DNA from: Polyodon spathula
Lineage: Eukaryota; Chordata; Actinopteri; Acipenseriformes; Polyodontidae
Length of the DNA stretch: 64,000 bases
Reading direction: 5' to 3'
NCBI RefSeq assembly: GCF_017654505.1
Contig: NC_054555.1
Coordinates: 8,301,835 to 8,365,834, forward strand
Every line of letters begins with the position of its first letter. Position 1 is the first letter of the stretch. A program made the position numbers and the translations under genes. A model generated the notes under the pieces. That model searched no databases and was not told where the DNA came from. It saw only the letters and a list, made by a program, of their open reading frames with translations. Positions 1-11,398 of this stretch are shown piece after piece.

Positions 1-155
1 TGGGTGGTGTCGTATAACATCCACTTCTTAATAATTGACTTGACTGTGCTCCAAGGGATATTCAATGCCTTTTGAAATCTTTTTATACCCCTTCCCTGAT
101 CTGTGCCTTTCCACAACTTTATCCCAAAGTTGTTTTGAAAGCTCCTTGTTTTCAT
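1..155 (-). pseudogene. Tc1-like transposase N-terminus, frameshifted and truncated
   Basis: The transposase would bind the terminal inverted repeats and cut and paste the element. A likely ATG lies at 155-153 on the minus strand. Read with frame changes, the following sequence gives the usual Tc1 opening (KELSKQLWDKVVERHRSG, then GYKKISK) and then the second-helix segment LNIPWSTVKSIIKKW. Two single-base indels break it, one a few codons after the ATG and one next to the GYKKISK segment near positions 76-82, so no single frame is open. The DDE catalytic domain is beyond the left edge. The family assignment rests on the HTH pattern and the matching terminal repeat. Confidence 0.7.
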
Positions 156-394
156 GTTAGTATCTTTACTTTGAATGCACTACCGATCTCTGGGACATTA
201 CAGACAGCTATATTTAATCTGAAATCATATGAACCACTTTTATTGCACACAGATGAACTCCATTTAACTTGAGTGAATTCTGAAGGCAACTGGTTACACC
301 TAAGAAAACATTTAAATGCATCAAGATTTCAAGTTGTAACACAACAAACTGTGAAAACGTCCAAGGGGGGTAAATACTTCCTATAGGCACTGTA
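1..394 (-). mobile_element. Tc1/mariner-type DNA transposon, 5' part, cut by window edge
   Basis: The right end reads, on the minus strand, TACAGTGCCTATAGGAAGTA followed by a run of pyrimidines ending in a C-run. This is the form of a Tc1-type terminal inverted repeat beginning with the TA target. About 240 bp inside it, on the minus strand, starts a stretch encoding the N-terminal helix-turn-helix of a Tc1-like transposase. The catalytic part and the other inverted repeat lie outside the window. Frame breaks in the coding part show that the copy is dead. Confidence 0.75.
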
Positions 395-2632
395 TGTAGT
401 TTATAACTCAGTATTTTCATCTGACACTGTTTGATTGACTCTATTACCTAATAGTGAAACTGTAGTTTTAAACCTCCCCCAGCCCCTTCTTCCCCTTCAG
501 ATGAATCACCTACAGCCTAGGATCAAAGCCAAAGCTACTCTGTTAAAAATGTGCTAATAACAGCACCAATTAATAGGTGCAATAAAGAGTAGGCATACAG
601 ATATCTTCATACAAGTCCCAGCTAAACTATGCCTCATTTGGGCATTTTCTGTCTGATTTGTTATCTCAAAAGCTGAGTCTTCAACTCATTAGAAGTGCAT
701 TAGCTGTACACAAACCCAGAATAAAGTTCCACAAATGAGGCGCACAACAGCAAAAAGCTCTGTCTCCAGTTGATTTAAGAAGATTTTTTGGAACAACTGA
801 AAGTTCATCATTTTCTGATCTCAAACAAAGAGTAGGAATATAATGGAGCTAGTAGTTCTTGGAGAAATCAACCAGCAGTAATCAATTAATCATACCGTCT
901 GAAGGCAGCAGCGACTCATGCATTTTTTTTTTTTTTTTTTTATTTAATTGAGTAACCACGTGCTCATCGTGAGTAGATATCCTACTAGATCATTTTTTTC
1001 TACATATCTTTTATTTTTTTTTCAATTCCATGGAGCTGTTAAGTGCACCTGGTTCTGTGCTGACCTGGCTTCGGTGGCAGCAGTTTACTTCTTGCTGCAT
1101 GTAGCATTTGATTGGATAGACCCAAACCATTTCATGGATCTAATTTCCTAATGCATATACTTTCTATCCTTATGCTAAATGCATGGATGCAATAGTGACC
1201 TTCGGGCTTCATCCTCCTCGGTTTAGACTGGGATTATTACAACCACCTGAGGTTCTCAGGGATTAGTCCCTGCACAGCAAAAAAGTAATGTCTTTTCAGA
1301 GTGGTTATCAACTTGTCTTTTTCCCTTTTTTCAGAGGTTTTGCAGTTTTGAAGGGAAACTAGGGGAAACTGCAAAAGTGATACGCAAGCAACCATCAAGT
1401 TTAGAAGTTGTGGCATTCGTGGGATTTTTTTTAAATATTATTGTGTGGTTGCAAACCCCACAAAACCCCAACCACCACGTAATCCTTTATATTTTTTTTC
1501 TTAAAGGGCTGAAAGCTAGTAAATTAATTTAGTACATCTTACAGCTTATGTGATGTTCTTCTTGATATTGTAATTTTGTGTGTAACATGCACTTCATGCA
1601 TAGCAGAGATATGTTCTCTTGAATAACAAGCACCTCTTTTATTTTATCCCAGGAATTACAACATAGAATACTTTGTAGAAAATTGTAGCCAAAGTATATT
1701 GTCTTATATTGTATAGCAGACAACCCATTTAAACTAACAGAAATACTTATAATATGTCTAAAAGGTTGTGTGTTATTGGCATGTATGATTGATTAGGAAA
1801 CATCTACATTTCATTAAAGTAATATTTTACAGTGACAGGAAATTGTAACTGTAGGGGTTTCTGGGGTATGCTCTATCTTAGCAGTCACTGAACCTCCCAT
1901 ACACATATTTTGCATTGATTTCAGCAACAAGCTGAAGCTGAAGTTAATGTCTGGTTATAACTTTGTAACAATAACAGATAGATCAATGTAATTTGGTCAT
2001 AAAAGACTTGATAAATCTGTCCTTGTGTTTATTTATTTTTTGGTTAAAGAAAGGCTAGCTGCTGGACTGAAGAAAAGATATAAAGATGGACAGCAATGTC
2101 TTTTCACTTGCCTACTACCCTGCCTCACGTATTACCTGAAGGTGAAGTCATGTTCAGTGTATTTAATCCCTGTAATTAATTTTTGAGCCAAGTGGTCTAT
2201 CACCAGTGTATCTCTAAATATCAGATGTGACACACTGGCACCTGATTGTGATTTAAGGAAATGAGATTCTTACAATGGTGCATTCACTTGAGCCAGATTA
2301 TGTTTTTATCATTGGAGCTCCAGGAAAATATATTGGTGTCACAACCTGTAAATCCTTGCTTATCCTTCTTTCTTAAACCAAGAATCCTCTGCATTATTAT
2401 GAGGGATATGTTGTCAGTGCCTTGGCTCACGACTGCTGTAAGTCTAGATCAAAATATGCTGGGTAGAATTCTGGACTGAGAAAAGGGAGAGGAGAAAAGC
2501 ATTTTCTTTATTGGTGGTGTTCCATTCCGTGCATATGAAAGGTGATAGATTGACAACACTTTAGGTTTAAGCCCTCTGTTTATCCAATAGACAAGTTTAA
2601 CATAAGTAATCACAGTACCCACTTACCTGCAT

Positions 2633-2723
<91 letters not shown>

Positions 2724-3037
2724 GTTAATTCTCTACACTGGTACCCTTTCAAACATCACAAAGAAAGTATATATAACTTAATGATCGTGATTTAAGCGCA
2801 ACATTATCAAGTGCTGGATTCACTTTTTTTATTGCAGTGATGTGTTTGATGTTGAGAGATGATCTTACCTATGAAACTTCGATGGAAGGGCTGTAGAACA
2901 TGTAAATAACTTCCTATATATCAATTAATTAAAGATATATATTTTTAAGTTATTCTCATCAAAATGGCAAAATATTTTGCACGTTAGTGGTTAGGCTAAG
3001 AGTGCATGATAAACAGTCAGTTTGTGAGATGCAGCAC
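395..3037. other. Unassigned AT-rich intergenic DNA
   Basis: I see no coding or RNA gene. It contains a poly(T) run at about 925-942 and the compound microsatellite at 2631-2722. The short open frames here have no recognisable domain and lie in AT-rich DNA. Confidence 0.6.
2631..2722. repeat. Compound (ATTT)n-(ATT)n microsatellite
   Basis: About ten ATTT units run into about eighteen ATT units with one short interruption. No SINE body was recognised next to it. Confidence 0.95.
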
Positions 3038-3770
3038 ACACCTGTGACAGAAAGACAATGATTCTTGGTGGTAAATCTCCCTCACAACTTGTGAGGGCAC
3101 TAGGTAACAGGAACAGAATACTCTGGACTACTTGACCTGAAACTTCGTTAAGTGGTTAAAAGGAAGTCGGTCATGTAGAATAGAGACAGAGCTTTGGTAC
3201 ACTAATTCATTGACATGGAAGGTAAATCATGTGGCAGCCGCGGATTACATGAGTGACGGTATCAATACGGGTCGAAGCGATGTATCTATTCCTTAGCTTG
3301 TTTTAAAAACTATAGAACCATAAAGACTGTGTGAGAGACCCCGTGAGAAATATTAAAGAGATGTTCATAAGTGTTTTGTTTTGTTTGTCTGTAATTGTCT
3401 TGCTGTGTATTATTAGATGGCTAAACATGATTCTAGAGCTGTTGCCAAAGGCACTAACCCGGAACAGCACTGTACGATAGTCACTAAATAAACTGTATCA
3501 CCCACCACAAGCACTACTGCACGCATCCAGGACTGGTGACAGTGCAAGTATTATTGTGGGGCAGATATTTGTGTTTATTATTTGGGACTGCAACCCGTTA
3601 TTATTTACGCTGCGCAGTACACATTGTTGTGTATTGCCAGGGTTTTATTATTTGGTCACCAGACCTGGATACAATAAAATACCTTTCCAGCTGGATTATA
3701 ACTCTCCTTGTTTCTTGCACACTGCATCACTCCTGCACCTGTACACAATCAACCACTTTGCCCCAACACC
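3038..3770. repeat. 5-bp target-site duplication ACACC around the solo LTR
   Basis: ACACC stands at 3038-3042 directly before the LTR and again at 3766-3770 directly after it. This fixes both LTR ends and shows a true retroviral-type integration that later lost its internal part. Confidence 0.85.
3043..3765 (+). mobile_element. Solo LTR of the Gmr1-like family (oldest copy here)
   Basis: It starts TGTGACAGAAAGA and ends TTTGCCCCA, and it aligns along its whole 723 bp with the LTRs of the complete element at 10641-16560. Landmarks in order are the gag-proximal block with GTGAGGGCACTAG, the CACCCACCACAAGCAC block, the ACACATTGTTGTGTAT palindrome and the CAATAAAA polyadenylation signal near 3675. 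It has many substitutions and small indels, so it is clearly older than the full element. It arose by recombination between the two LTRs of one insertion. Confidence 0.9.
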
Positions 3771-4324
3771 TCACAATGCGGAGTGACAGCAAAACAGTCA
3801 AGGAGGCTCACAGTTTAGACAAAATCCCTGTTCACTCTGTTCTCTAATGTCACAGTTTTCTGTTCTGTTCATAAAAGGCATTATGTGACTCAAACCGAAC
3901 GTTTCTGTCACGCTATCCCTTCGACACCGTGGTGTCTGATACAGCAGAATAAAAAGGGGTCTGCTTTCAATTCCCATTCCGGTGTGCTCTCTCCACAGGC
4001 AGTGACAAGAGGCCTGAACCCTGTTGTGTTCAAAATTTGGGATGACTCTGCTGTTGAACTCTAATGAGAAAAAAAAGAGGCTTTCAACACAGGTGGAAAG
4101 TGGTATCTCTTCTGACTGCAACTCAAATCCCACTTCATTTAGAGTGGATTTGCTGGATTTGCATAATCCAAAAGGTATGGAGTCAATTGAGAGAGGATTG
4201 GGGGGTCTATTGTATCTAATGTAATTCTATACAGCCTCCAGGCAGATGTCATATCTATCTGTCTATCGCTCTCTCTCTCGCTATATAGGTTTTATTATTT
4301 TTTAAGGATTTTAAAGATATAGTA
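3771..4324. other. Unassigned intergenic DNA
   Basis: Overlapping short frames on both strands (such as 3798-4133 minus) contain no recognisable motif. A CT-rich run lies at about 4258-4282. I see nothing else to annotate. Confidence 0.5.
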
Positions 4325-4580
4325 TGATAATAATCTTTAATTGTATATAGCACTTTTCATGGTGGACCACCATCACAAAGCGCTTTACAAGATACAAGAC
4401 TAGGGTGTGTGAATTATGCATCAGCTGTGGAGTCACTTACAAGAATGTCTTACCTGAAAAATGGAGCACAAGGAGGTTAAGTGATCACACAAATAGTTAG
4501 TGGTAGAACTGGGTTTTGAACCAGTAACCTTCTGGTTATAAGCCAGGTTCTTCAACCACTGGACCACACAGCCTCCTCAT
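4325..4580 (-). mobile_element. tRNA-derived SINE, complete
   Basis: On the minus strand the head (4580 to about 4515) looks like a tRNA gene: TGGTCCAGTGG fits an A box and ACTGGTTCAAA a B box. A middle part of about 130 bp follows. The 3' part has AAAGCGCTTTGTGATGGTGG and GTGCTATATA and ends in an AT-rich tail with TTATTATC. The GTGCTATATA end resembles L2-type LINE tails, which would supply reverse transcription. The 3' part recurs at 20940-21046. The family name was not determined. Confidence 0.75.
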
Positions 4581-6067
4581 GTAGGTATGACATCAATGTT
4601 AATTATGTGGGAATAGAAAAAAACAGTTGCAGTGTAATATTTTGCTGTTGACTATCAGTTATTGTGGAACACTGCCAGCAGATATACATATTGATTGTGT
4701 TCTGCTCATTAGAGTTGACCTATTTTATGTAGCAAGGTTATGACAGCCGACATCTCTAACATTACATGCCAGTTTATTATTTTAACTTGTGAACTATCAC
4801 ATAACATCTTGTTTGCATATTGTCTATTTGATTTATAAACTCGTCCTGGTGGTTTTGGTAGGAGCAATGGGCAGGATTTTCCCCTCTACCTTTATTAATG
4901 CAGGTTTTGTGTGGCAAACTCACAGATTTGCATCATCTAGTCAGCTCTCTCATTTCACTTTGATGTTGTGACTGTGTGGCATTTCCACATGTGGTGCTCT
5001 TGCAGGTGTATCTCAGGTAACAGCTATCAAATGATAACTCAGTATTGAAATCTATAAATGCAGTGTGTAATCATATGGTAAACTGTGTTATGTACTACAT
5101 TAATATGAAAAACCCCCAATGGTTTGTATTTTCTTTGCAAGCTTGCCTTGAAGGGAAGTGTGAGGCAAATGTTTTTGATGTTTGATCGAAACCTATTTAA
5201 TCTATATTTAAACCATTGCTATAATTTTCATTCAATGTACATTCAATGATTCCTCATAAAAAAGCACTTTCCAGACAACAATGCTTGCTGTATTAATTCA
5301 ATACCAGTAACAACCAGGGGAGAATCCTGCCCAATTTCTGTTTATTTCATAGAATGTCAGGAAGGACTTAACAAAGAACTATGTGAGCCAGTTTAATTTG
5401 TAGGATAATTAACAAATACTTGAAATACAACAATGTTACCTTGTAGAATGTTAAATCATAACTGCAAGGGTGAGGGTGCTGCACAGAGGACACAAAAATC
5501 ATTAATTCAATATTATTAGTTTTTGTAACACAAAATGTTGCCATTGGTTGTCAAACTGTTAATCTTTCCACTCTTATTAAAATAACAGTAGCCCTTAAAG
5601 TCTTTTGCCATAAATCACTGTCTTGGTGTAAACATTAGCAGAGCATCCTCATTTGCTGTATATATGAATTAATGTATTCATTTTGACATTTTTATTATTA
5701 CAGTATAATTCCCCGAAGGTGAAACTGAAGAATCTAAAATTTGAAATACTTGGCAGACCTCCTCAAAACAAAAAAGTCCCCTGCTGGAGTGTTATTTAGA
5801 AGTTTAGGATGATATTAGGGGGAGGGATTATTGAATAATTGCTCTCTTTAGATCACTTCCTCATTTGCTATATAAATCTCTGTTCTTAACCAATCACAAA
5901 CAGACACAATATGCAGTTTGTAAAGTCTGCCTGAGGTCGCCTGCTGGAGCAACCAATCTGGACAATTTTATTATACACTGTAAACAAACATCACATTTTC
6001 AAAAACGTTTACACACAGTGATGTAGTCATTAACAGCTTTAATTTTATTCGTAATATTATATCTTTG

Positions 6068-6068
<1 letters not shown>

Positions 6069-6128
<60 letters not shown>
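6069..6128. repeat. (TTA)n microsatellite
   Basis: About twenty perfect TTA/ATT units, followed by an A-run. Confidence 0.95.
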
Positions 6129-6129
<1 letters not shown>

Positions 6130-7240
6130 AAAAACCTGCGAGCCACCCTACACTAAAACGTTAGAGAAAGTGAAGTGAGGTGCACCTGTCCAATGATGGA
6201 TTGTAACTTGCACAAGGATTTTGTATAAAATGTGAAATTTTTAAAAACAAAAATTAATCAAAAACAGAAAGATAGACCTGAGGGTGGTCTGCTAGGTTTA
6301 GATGACTGAACAGAAACCCTCATTTCTGAGCTTAATGAAGTCCTAACAAGTCTCAATTACTAATGGGATTTTCAACTCTTTGTCACCTGCGAAACGTTAA
6401 GACAGTATTTACTGCCTAATCTTTCAGAACTGTCAATAAGCATATATAAACTCACCTGGGCGTTGCCGTCACAATTCCAGTTGTAATCCTACCCTCCACA
6501 TCCCCAACTTCCACATTAATGCAGGCAGTCCCCTTGAGGGAGGGTTAAGGGCATGGCTTCAGCATGGTCCACTCTGCTGACCTGGCATAGCCAGATCAGT
6601 TCCTCTTTCAGAGAGCAGTGGCTTCTTCTTCTCCCCTTAACAGACGGGACCAGCGGCCAAATACTCCATAATCACCACTCTCACCATACCCATGCAAGCA
6701 GTCATGATCCCGACACTGAATGATAGTTTCAAGATGAAGCTTTTTATAAACTGCACTGATTTGCATTCCTGTACATTTATAATGATCAAAAGTGACTAAT
6801 GTAATCCATTGTAGCTCACAGTTAATTTATGCTCCTGTAATTAGAATTTAAATGCACATCCCCTTTCCAGTAAGTTTTCTTTCTACTATCATGATCAGCC
6901 TAGGGTACTCAAAATAGCATCCCTGTCATTAGGTTCAGTGACATCCAAAATGTATTCCAACAAAACACTTCATGCTCCTAGAAAAAGGTTATTTGTTTCG
7001 TCCAGACTGAGAGCATTTCAAACTCCACCCTCAGTATGCATTATTTAATGATCTCAAGTCACATTTAAAAATGCTGTTCACTAATATAACTCAAACATCG
7101 GTTGCATTATCAGTAAAAAGGTTTTTAACAATACCTGTGATATGCAGTAAGCTTTTTTTGCAGCCCATCTGTATTTATGTTATCAAATCTATAGTTATTG
7201 CTTGCATTCAACCCCTATTATAATCAGTTTCAAAGAATAT

Positions 7241-7241
7241 C

Positions 7242-7281
<40 letters not shown>

Positions 7282-7327
7282 CTAGATATAATATATATTA
7301 TATATATAAATATATATATATATATAG
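7241..7327. repeat. (TA)n cluster
   Basis: A perfect (TA)n run followed by interrupted AT-rich arms around TCTAGATATA, ending in a second (TA) run. The open frame across it (YIYIYI) is low complexity and not a gene. Confidence 0.95.
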
Positions 7328-8159
7328 TTCAAGGCTCTTATGTACTAAACTGCCATTATAGTGCCCTCTTTTCTGATGTTACCAGTGCTTAAGCTATTTG
7401 AGTTAACCGTAATAATAATATAAAAAGGCTTTCATTGTGAAAATGATATGTGATTTTAAAAGGCAGTGTGATACTAATGGCTTAAAGATAACTACAAGGT
7501 AACACCTAGCCTCTTAATTTAAATAGACAAAAAGGGAGCTGGTTCTGGTTTAAATTCAGAAACTGCTGCTTAGCAGGTAACCAGAATTAAGAAGAAGAAG
7601 AAAAAAAAAGCATCAAAATAAAATCCAGTGAGTCAAATGGAATGTGTCTTTGCAATCAAACCATGTCTGTTCTGGATTATGATACACTGTTTATCATGTT
7701 TGCCTATACTGCAACTAGTTACTGTTGTGCCCATTATGCACTATAATTGCAAGGAACACTTGATGTACTGGATGTAAAGGACTATTTTGTGGATGCTCAA
7801 ACTAGAAATATCATCCAAACCTACGGTCAGATATCTAGCAAGTAGTGTCCCTTGTGGTGGGTATTATTACTTGGCTATGTATGGATGAATGGAATATAAT
7901 AAGAATTGCCAGTGAGCATCACTTACCATCTACTTAGCATCATTTTTACCATTAAAACACACTGCCATTACTTTTTAAAGGGGTTTTTCATATGTAGATG
8001 CACTCCCATTGTAATAGGTTTTGTTTTTATGATGGAATAGAGTTGACATGATGGAAAGATTAAATCCTAAAGGTCCCTTTTTCAGTGTCATATAATTCAA
8101 GCTTCAAAGATACAATTACAAAGTTACATAACAGGTGACAGACAGCATTGTCTTCTGGT

Positions 8160-8460
8160 GAAGAAAAGAAAGCCCATTCACGCCTGACCCAATAATCTGT
8201 CTGCGCGATGTATGATTAGAGAAGGATAGCCCCATTTAGCACGTTCATCATCAGATGCCCAGTGTCAGGATAAAACTGCAAGTGAGTTCTCATCCCCATG
8301 AGAGGTCAGAGAGAACAGCCACATTATTGAAACCATTTATCTTGCAGAGACATGCTATTGTCTGACACTGATAAAGGCAGAGGAATAGGAATCGCCTCCT
8401 CTCACGTTCTGCAGAGTTAGTGGCAAGTGCTTCTTAACATAATAGGAAACTTGATCAGGT
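8160..8460. other. High-complexity block, candidate conserved non-coding DNA
   Basis: This block has balanced composition, no simple repeats, no open frame of note and no resemblance to the transposons here, unlike the AT-rich DNA around it. A conserved enhancer-like element is one possibility. The call rests on texture alone. Confidence 0.2.
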
Positions 8461-9003
8461 TTAATATCTTTCAGGCTTCAGCATTCACACAGACCACATT
8501 TTATAAACATTAGAAACATCGATATAAAAGCACAGCTAGAGTTACATATGCACCCCACTTACATAAACACAGTTAAAAAATAAATCACAAAACGGGTTTA
8601 TATTATTATTTAAATATAGTCTATTGTTATAAAGTGCTAAAAAATATTAAATATTTATTAAAAAAAACAAAAAAAAACATGCTATCAGCAGTAATTTCCT
8701 TTAACATACAAGCACAAATGTTAACTACAATAAAGAAATAACATATGGCACTTGGAAACTCGACACATACAAAATGTAGTATAAAAATAAGCAATTTGTC
8801 AACATGTACCTGTGCTTCAATATTAAATCAGATCACACTTATAGAACAAGCTCCAGTCTTTTTGTTAAAAAAATAAAAACATAGTGCACTTTCATACACA
8901 ACAGAAAAAGGAAGTAGGCTCCATCCCTCAAAAAAAAAAGCTTTTTTGAAATGACACAATAAAATAATGTTTTTTTTTTTTTTTAAATGTCTGTTGCGGG
9001 TAG

Positions 9004-9340
9004 TAAGCATACTGTAAAACATGCAGTAATCAAATATAGTGCAGGATACATGTATTATACACACATCTAAATCAAAAATTTATAAAGCAATACAACTTTT
9101 CTACATCTATCCTAACTTTCCTGCAACTCTCAGCACTGTTGCACTCTCGTGGCAGCCTACAATATATGAAAAACATACCTTTTTTGCAACCCTCTAAAGA
9201 CGATAAACATAATAATAGAATTGTTTTCAATACTGTTATTTATTAGGTATTAAGCAAGGTAATGTAAAGAAAGCAGTCATCAAAAACAGTGATAGAAACT
9301 AATGTATTATACACACATCGACGCAGTTTTGTAAAAATGA
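9004..9340. repeat. Degenerate direct duplication
   Basis: Two diverged copies (about 9004-9090 and 9245-9340) share ATGTATTATACACACATC and the pattern around it (AAGCA, GTAA, CAGT, ATCAAA). They are about 250 bp apart. Origin unknown. Confidence 0.5.
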
Positions 9341-9349
9341 ATATTGGCT

Positions 9350-9557
9350 TGTAACAAAGTGCCCGCCCCTGTGTATATTATCTGTTATGTGTTGCGTGTG
9401 GTGTGTTTAAATGTTGGTGTATAGACATTGGTACACGGGATATAAACGGGTCTGTGTAACACGAGTGTTTAAAAACGTATATGTGTATTTAGGCACGAGG
9501 ATTGCACAGCACTTCACGTGCAAGTAAAATGTAGTAATATGTGAGCACGGGGAATTG
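9350..9557 (+). mobile_element. Truncated LTR-B (5' 208 bp only)
   Basis: It matches the first 208 bp of the solo LTR at 39534-40180, from TGTAACAAAGTGCCC through GGATATAAACGGGTCTGTGT and GCACTTCACGTGCAAGTA to GGGGAATTG, and then stops abruptly. No internal element or second LTR follows. The sequence after 9557 is unrelated. Confidence 0.85.
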
Positions 9558-10635
9558 GTGACGAAGGGTTAATGGTGGGAACCACCTAAATTGACATAGT
9601 TGCCCCTAATAAATCTTAATTGATTAGATGTTTAAAATGTGCTTACAAATAATAACTTTTAACAAGCATGAGAAGGATGATTCTGAAAGGTGAGTATTTC
9701 TAACTGATACAAGTTCTCAAGTTGTTTGGAAGGAGTGTTTCAATTGCAGAGCAACCAAAAATATGAATCTTTATGATCAACCCATCCCCACATTCATAAA
9801 GCTATATGAGAAACTGGGGCCTATTGAATACCAGAAAATAGATTAATATTGCATATGAGAATCATAGTTATAGGAAATAGTTGTGTGACAGAGCAGTGGT
9901 GAGATTACATGTCTTACATATTTCTCATTTTGATATAAACATTTAATTTTTTTTTGTATTGCTCATGCATGTCAAATCTGTGATAAACCAAAGGTAATAT
10001 TCCTTATTTCACAGAATGCAAACTGAAATCAGCAATTCATTGTACAATTTTAGTACCAGTGAAAGCATATAGTCTAATTTAACACACTTTGTTGGACATT
10101 GAGCAACTCAATTTTCTTTTTCCTTTATTTAAAAATAAATTATACTTTAAAACTCTTCTTATAACCTGCTGGGTTTGTTTTTTATTTTTTGATTTAGATG
10201 ACTTGCATACAAACTGTGTGGATAGCCGGCTACTTCAGATATATCATTGCTTTTCATTATTTCTCTGAAAATATCACACATTTCCCAAGGTAAATTTTAC
10301 TTTAGACATCATTGTCATGGTCAAGGAGGAGCATTGTGAAACTGCTGGGATTGATTGATGGACGGATCTGATGAAAATGTCAGCAATGTATCCTCTCCCT
10401 TTGCCTTTGCAGAAAAAAAGTATTGATTCCTGTTTCTCTTCTCATTTTCTCTGCTATGGATTTCAGTCTTTTTTTTTTTTTTTTTTTTTTTTTTACCAGG
10501 AAGCAGATTCAAGGCTAAAAGTAGCAACATATACACAGCTGTATTATCCATAATGGGTCATTGTGTAAAATAACATACGTTGATCGTTGACATTTTAATT
10601 AATTGCTTAGTTGGTTTGGGAATGCAGCAGCATGG
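9558..10635. other. Intergenic DNA left of the complete retrotransposon
   Basis: AT-rich with no gene recognised. A poly(T) tract of about 24 lies at 10470-10493. Short frames on both strands cross the poly(T) tract and are not genes. Confidence 0.55.
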
Positions 10636-10880
10636 GTGAATGTGACGGAAAGATGAGTTCTGGTGATGAATCTTCCTCCCAACCTGTGAGGGCGCTAAAG
10701 AACGGGAGGAGAAGCATCTGGAAGGGCTGGCCTGACAGTTCGTTTCCGGGTCAGGGAAGTGGGTCAGCCTGGATGGAAGCGCGACTCTGTTGTAAGACCG
10801 TATTGATTTGAGAGATAAACGAGAGGCAGCTGCAAGTAATAAGGCAGCTGCAACCGTTTATCTCGATATCATGCGGGATT

Positions 10881-10890
10881 ACATATAGGG
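10881..10890 (+). promoter_or_regulatory. TATA-like box of the 5' LTR promoter
   Basis: ACATATAGGG is the best TATA candidate in the LTR and lies about 400 bp before the AATAAA signal. The same block survives in the solo LTR at 20215-20224. No start site can be fixed from sequence alone. Confidence 0.45.
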
Positions 10891-11279
10891 GCCAGGGTAA
10901 CGCTGGTCTTCTCCTTCGTTTGGGTAAACGTTTGGAGAGAGAAGGACCGAGAGAGGAGCTCTCGTTGTGAAAAAGAATTACGTGTTGTGTTTTGTTGTGT
11001 CTGTCTTTGTAATTGTCTGCGTTTTGCACCACCAGACAGTTAACTCACCTATCCGGAGCTGTCGACCAGGGTCAGCACAATCCGGATCACCACTGCACGG
11101 AACCGTCACGAAATACAGTGTCTTCACCCACCACAAGCACGTCTGCACTCACCCAGGACTGGTGACCGTGTGTTCGTTTTGTTCGGGACTGTGTCTGTGT
11201 TATTGCTATCCCCGTGCTTTACACATTGTTGTGTATAGCCGGGGATTTATTATTTAACGGTCACCAGACCTGGATTATA

Positions 11280-11285
11280 AATAAA
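11280..11285 (+). promoter_or_regulatory. Polyadenylation signal AATAAA in the LTR
   Basis: AATAAA lies near the right side of the LTR. Its counterpart in the 3' LTR (16464-16469) would serve the genomic transcript. It is kept in both solo LTRs of the family. Confidence 0.7.
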
Positions 11286-11378
11286 AGCACCTTTTCACTG
11301 GAAACTGTTGTCTGCCTGTCACTCCTGCATCGCATCACCGTTTTACCTGTTCCCCTCCACTAGCCACTTTGCCACACG

Positions 11379-11389
11379 TGGTGTCAGAA
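11379..11389 (+). promoter_or_regulatory. Primer-binding site, tRNA-Leu type
   Basis: TGGTGTCAGAA starts two bases after the LTR and is the complement of a tRNA 3' end reading TTCTGACACCA, which several vertebrate leucine tRNAs have. Pairing beyond these 11 bases is poor. The first strand of cDNA would be primed here. The tRNA identity is from memory of tRNA ends. Confidence 0.65.
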
Positions 11390-11398
11390 CACGGGACT

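Larger units (their letters stand above)
4581..9349. other. Long gene-free stretch with microsatellites
   Basis: No coding region is recognised. It contains (TTA)n at 6069-6128, a (TA)n cluster at 7241-7327, a higher-GC unassigned block at about 6465-6720, a higher-complexity block at about 8160-8460 and a degenerate duplication at 9004-9340. Open frames across these are chance or low complexity. Confidence 0.6.
10641..11376 (+). repeat. 5' LTR (736 bp)
   Basis: It begins TGTGACGG and ends GCCACA. It is identical to the 3' LTR except for one missing T (GTTCGTTTTGTTCGG against one T more). It carries a TATA-like ACATATAGGGG near 10881 and AATAAA at 11280-11285, so U3, R and U5 lie in that order. 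The open frame at 10611-10811 is the LTR copy of the gag-pol C-terminal tail read from its left end, not a separate gene. Confidence 0.95.

Noticed and set aside
4515..4580. A tRNA gene on the minus strand
   Set aside because: The A and B box order is present, but it is joined to a SINE body and tail and the cloverleaf is not complete.
10611..10811. 66-codon open frame in the 5' LTR
   Set aside because: It is the LTR copy of the gag-pol tail, read without the polyprotein before it; its start lies in flanking DNA.
11369..11398. Earlier start of gag-pol at a TTG
   Set aside because: It is not an ATG, overlaps the last LTR bases and covers the primer-binding site; the ATG at 11399 is the natural start.
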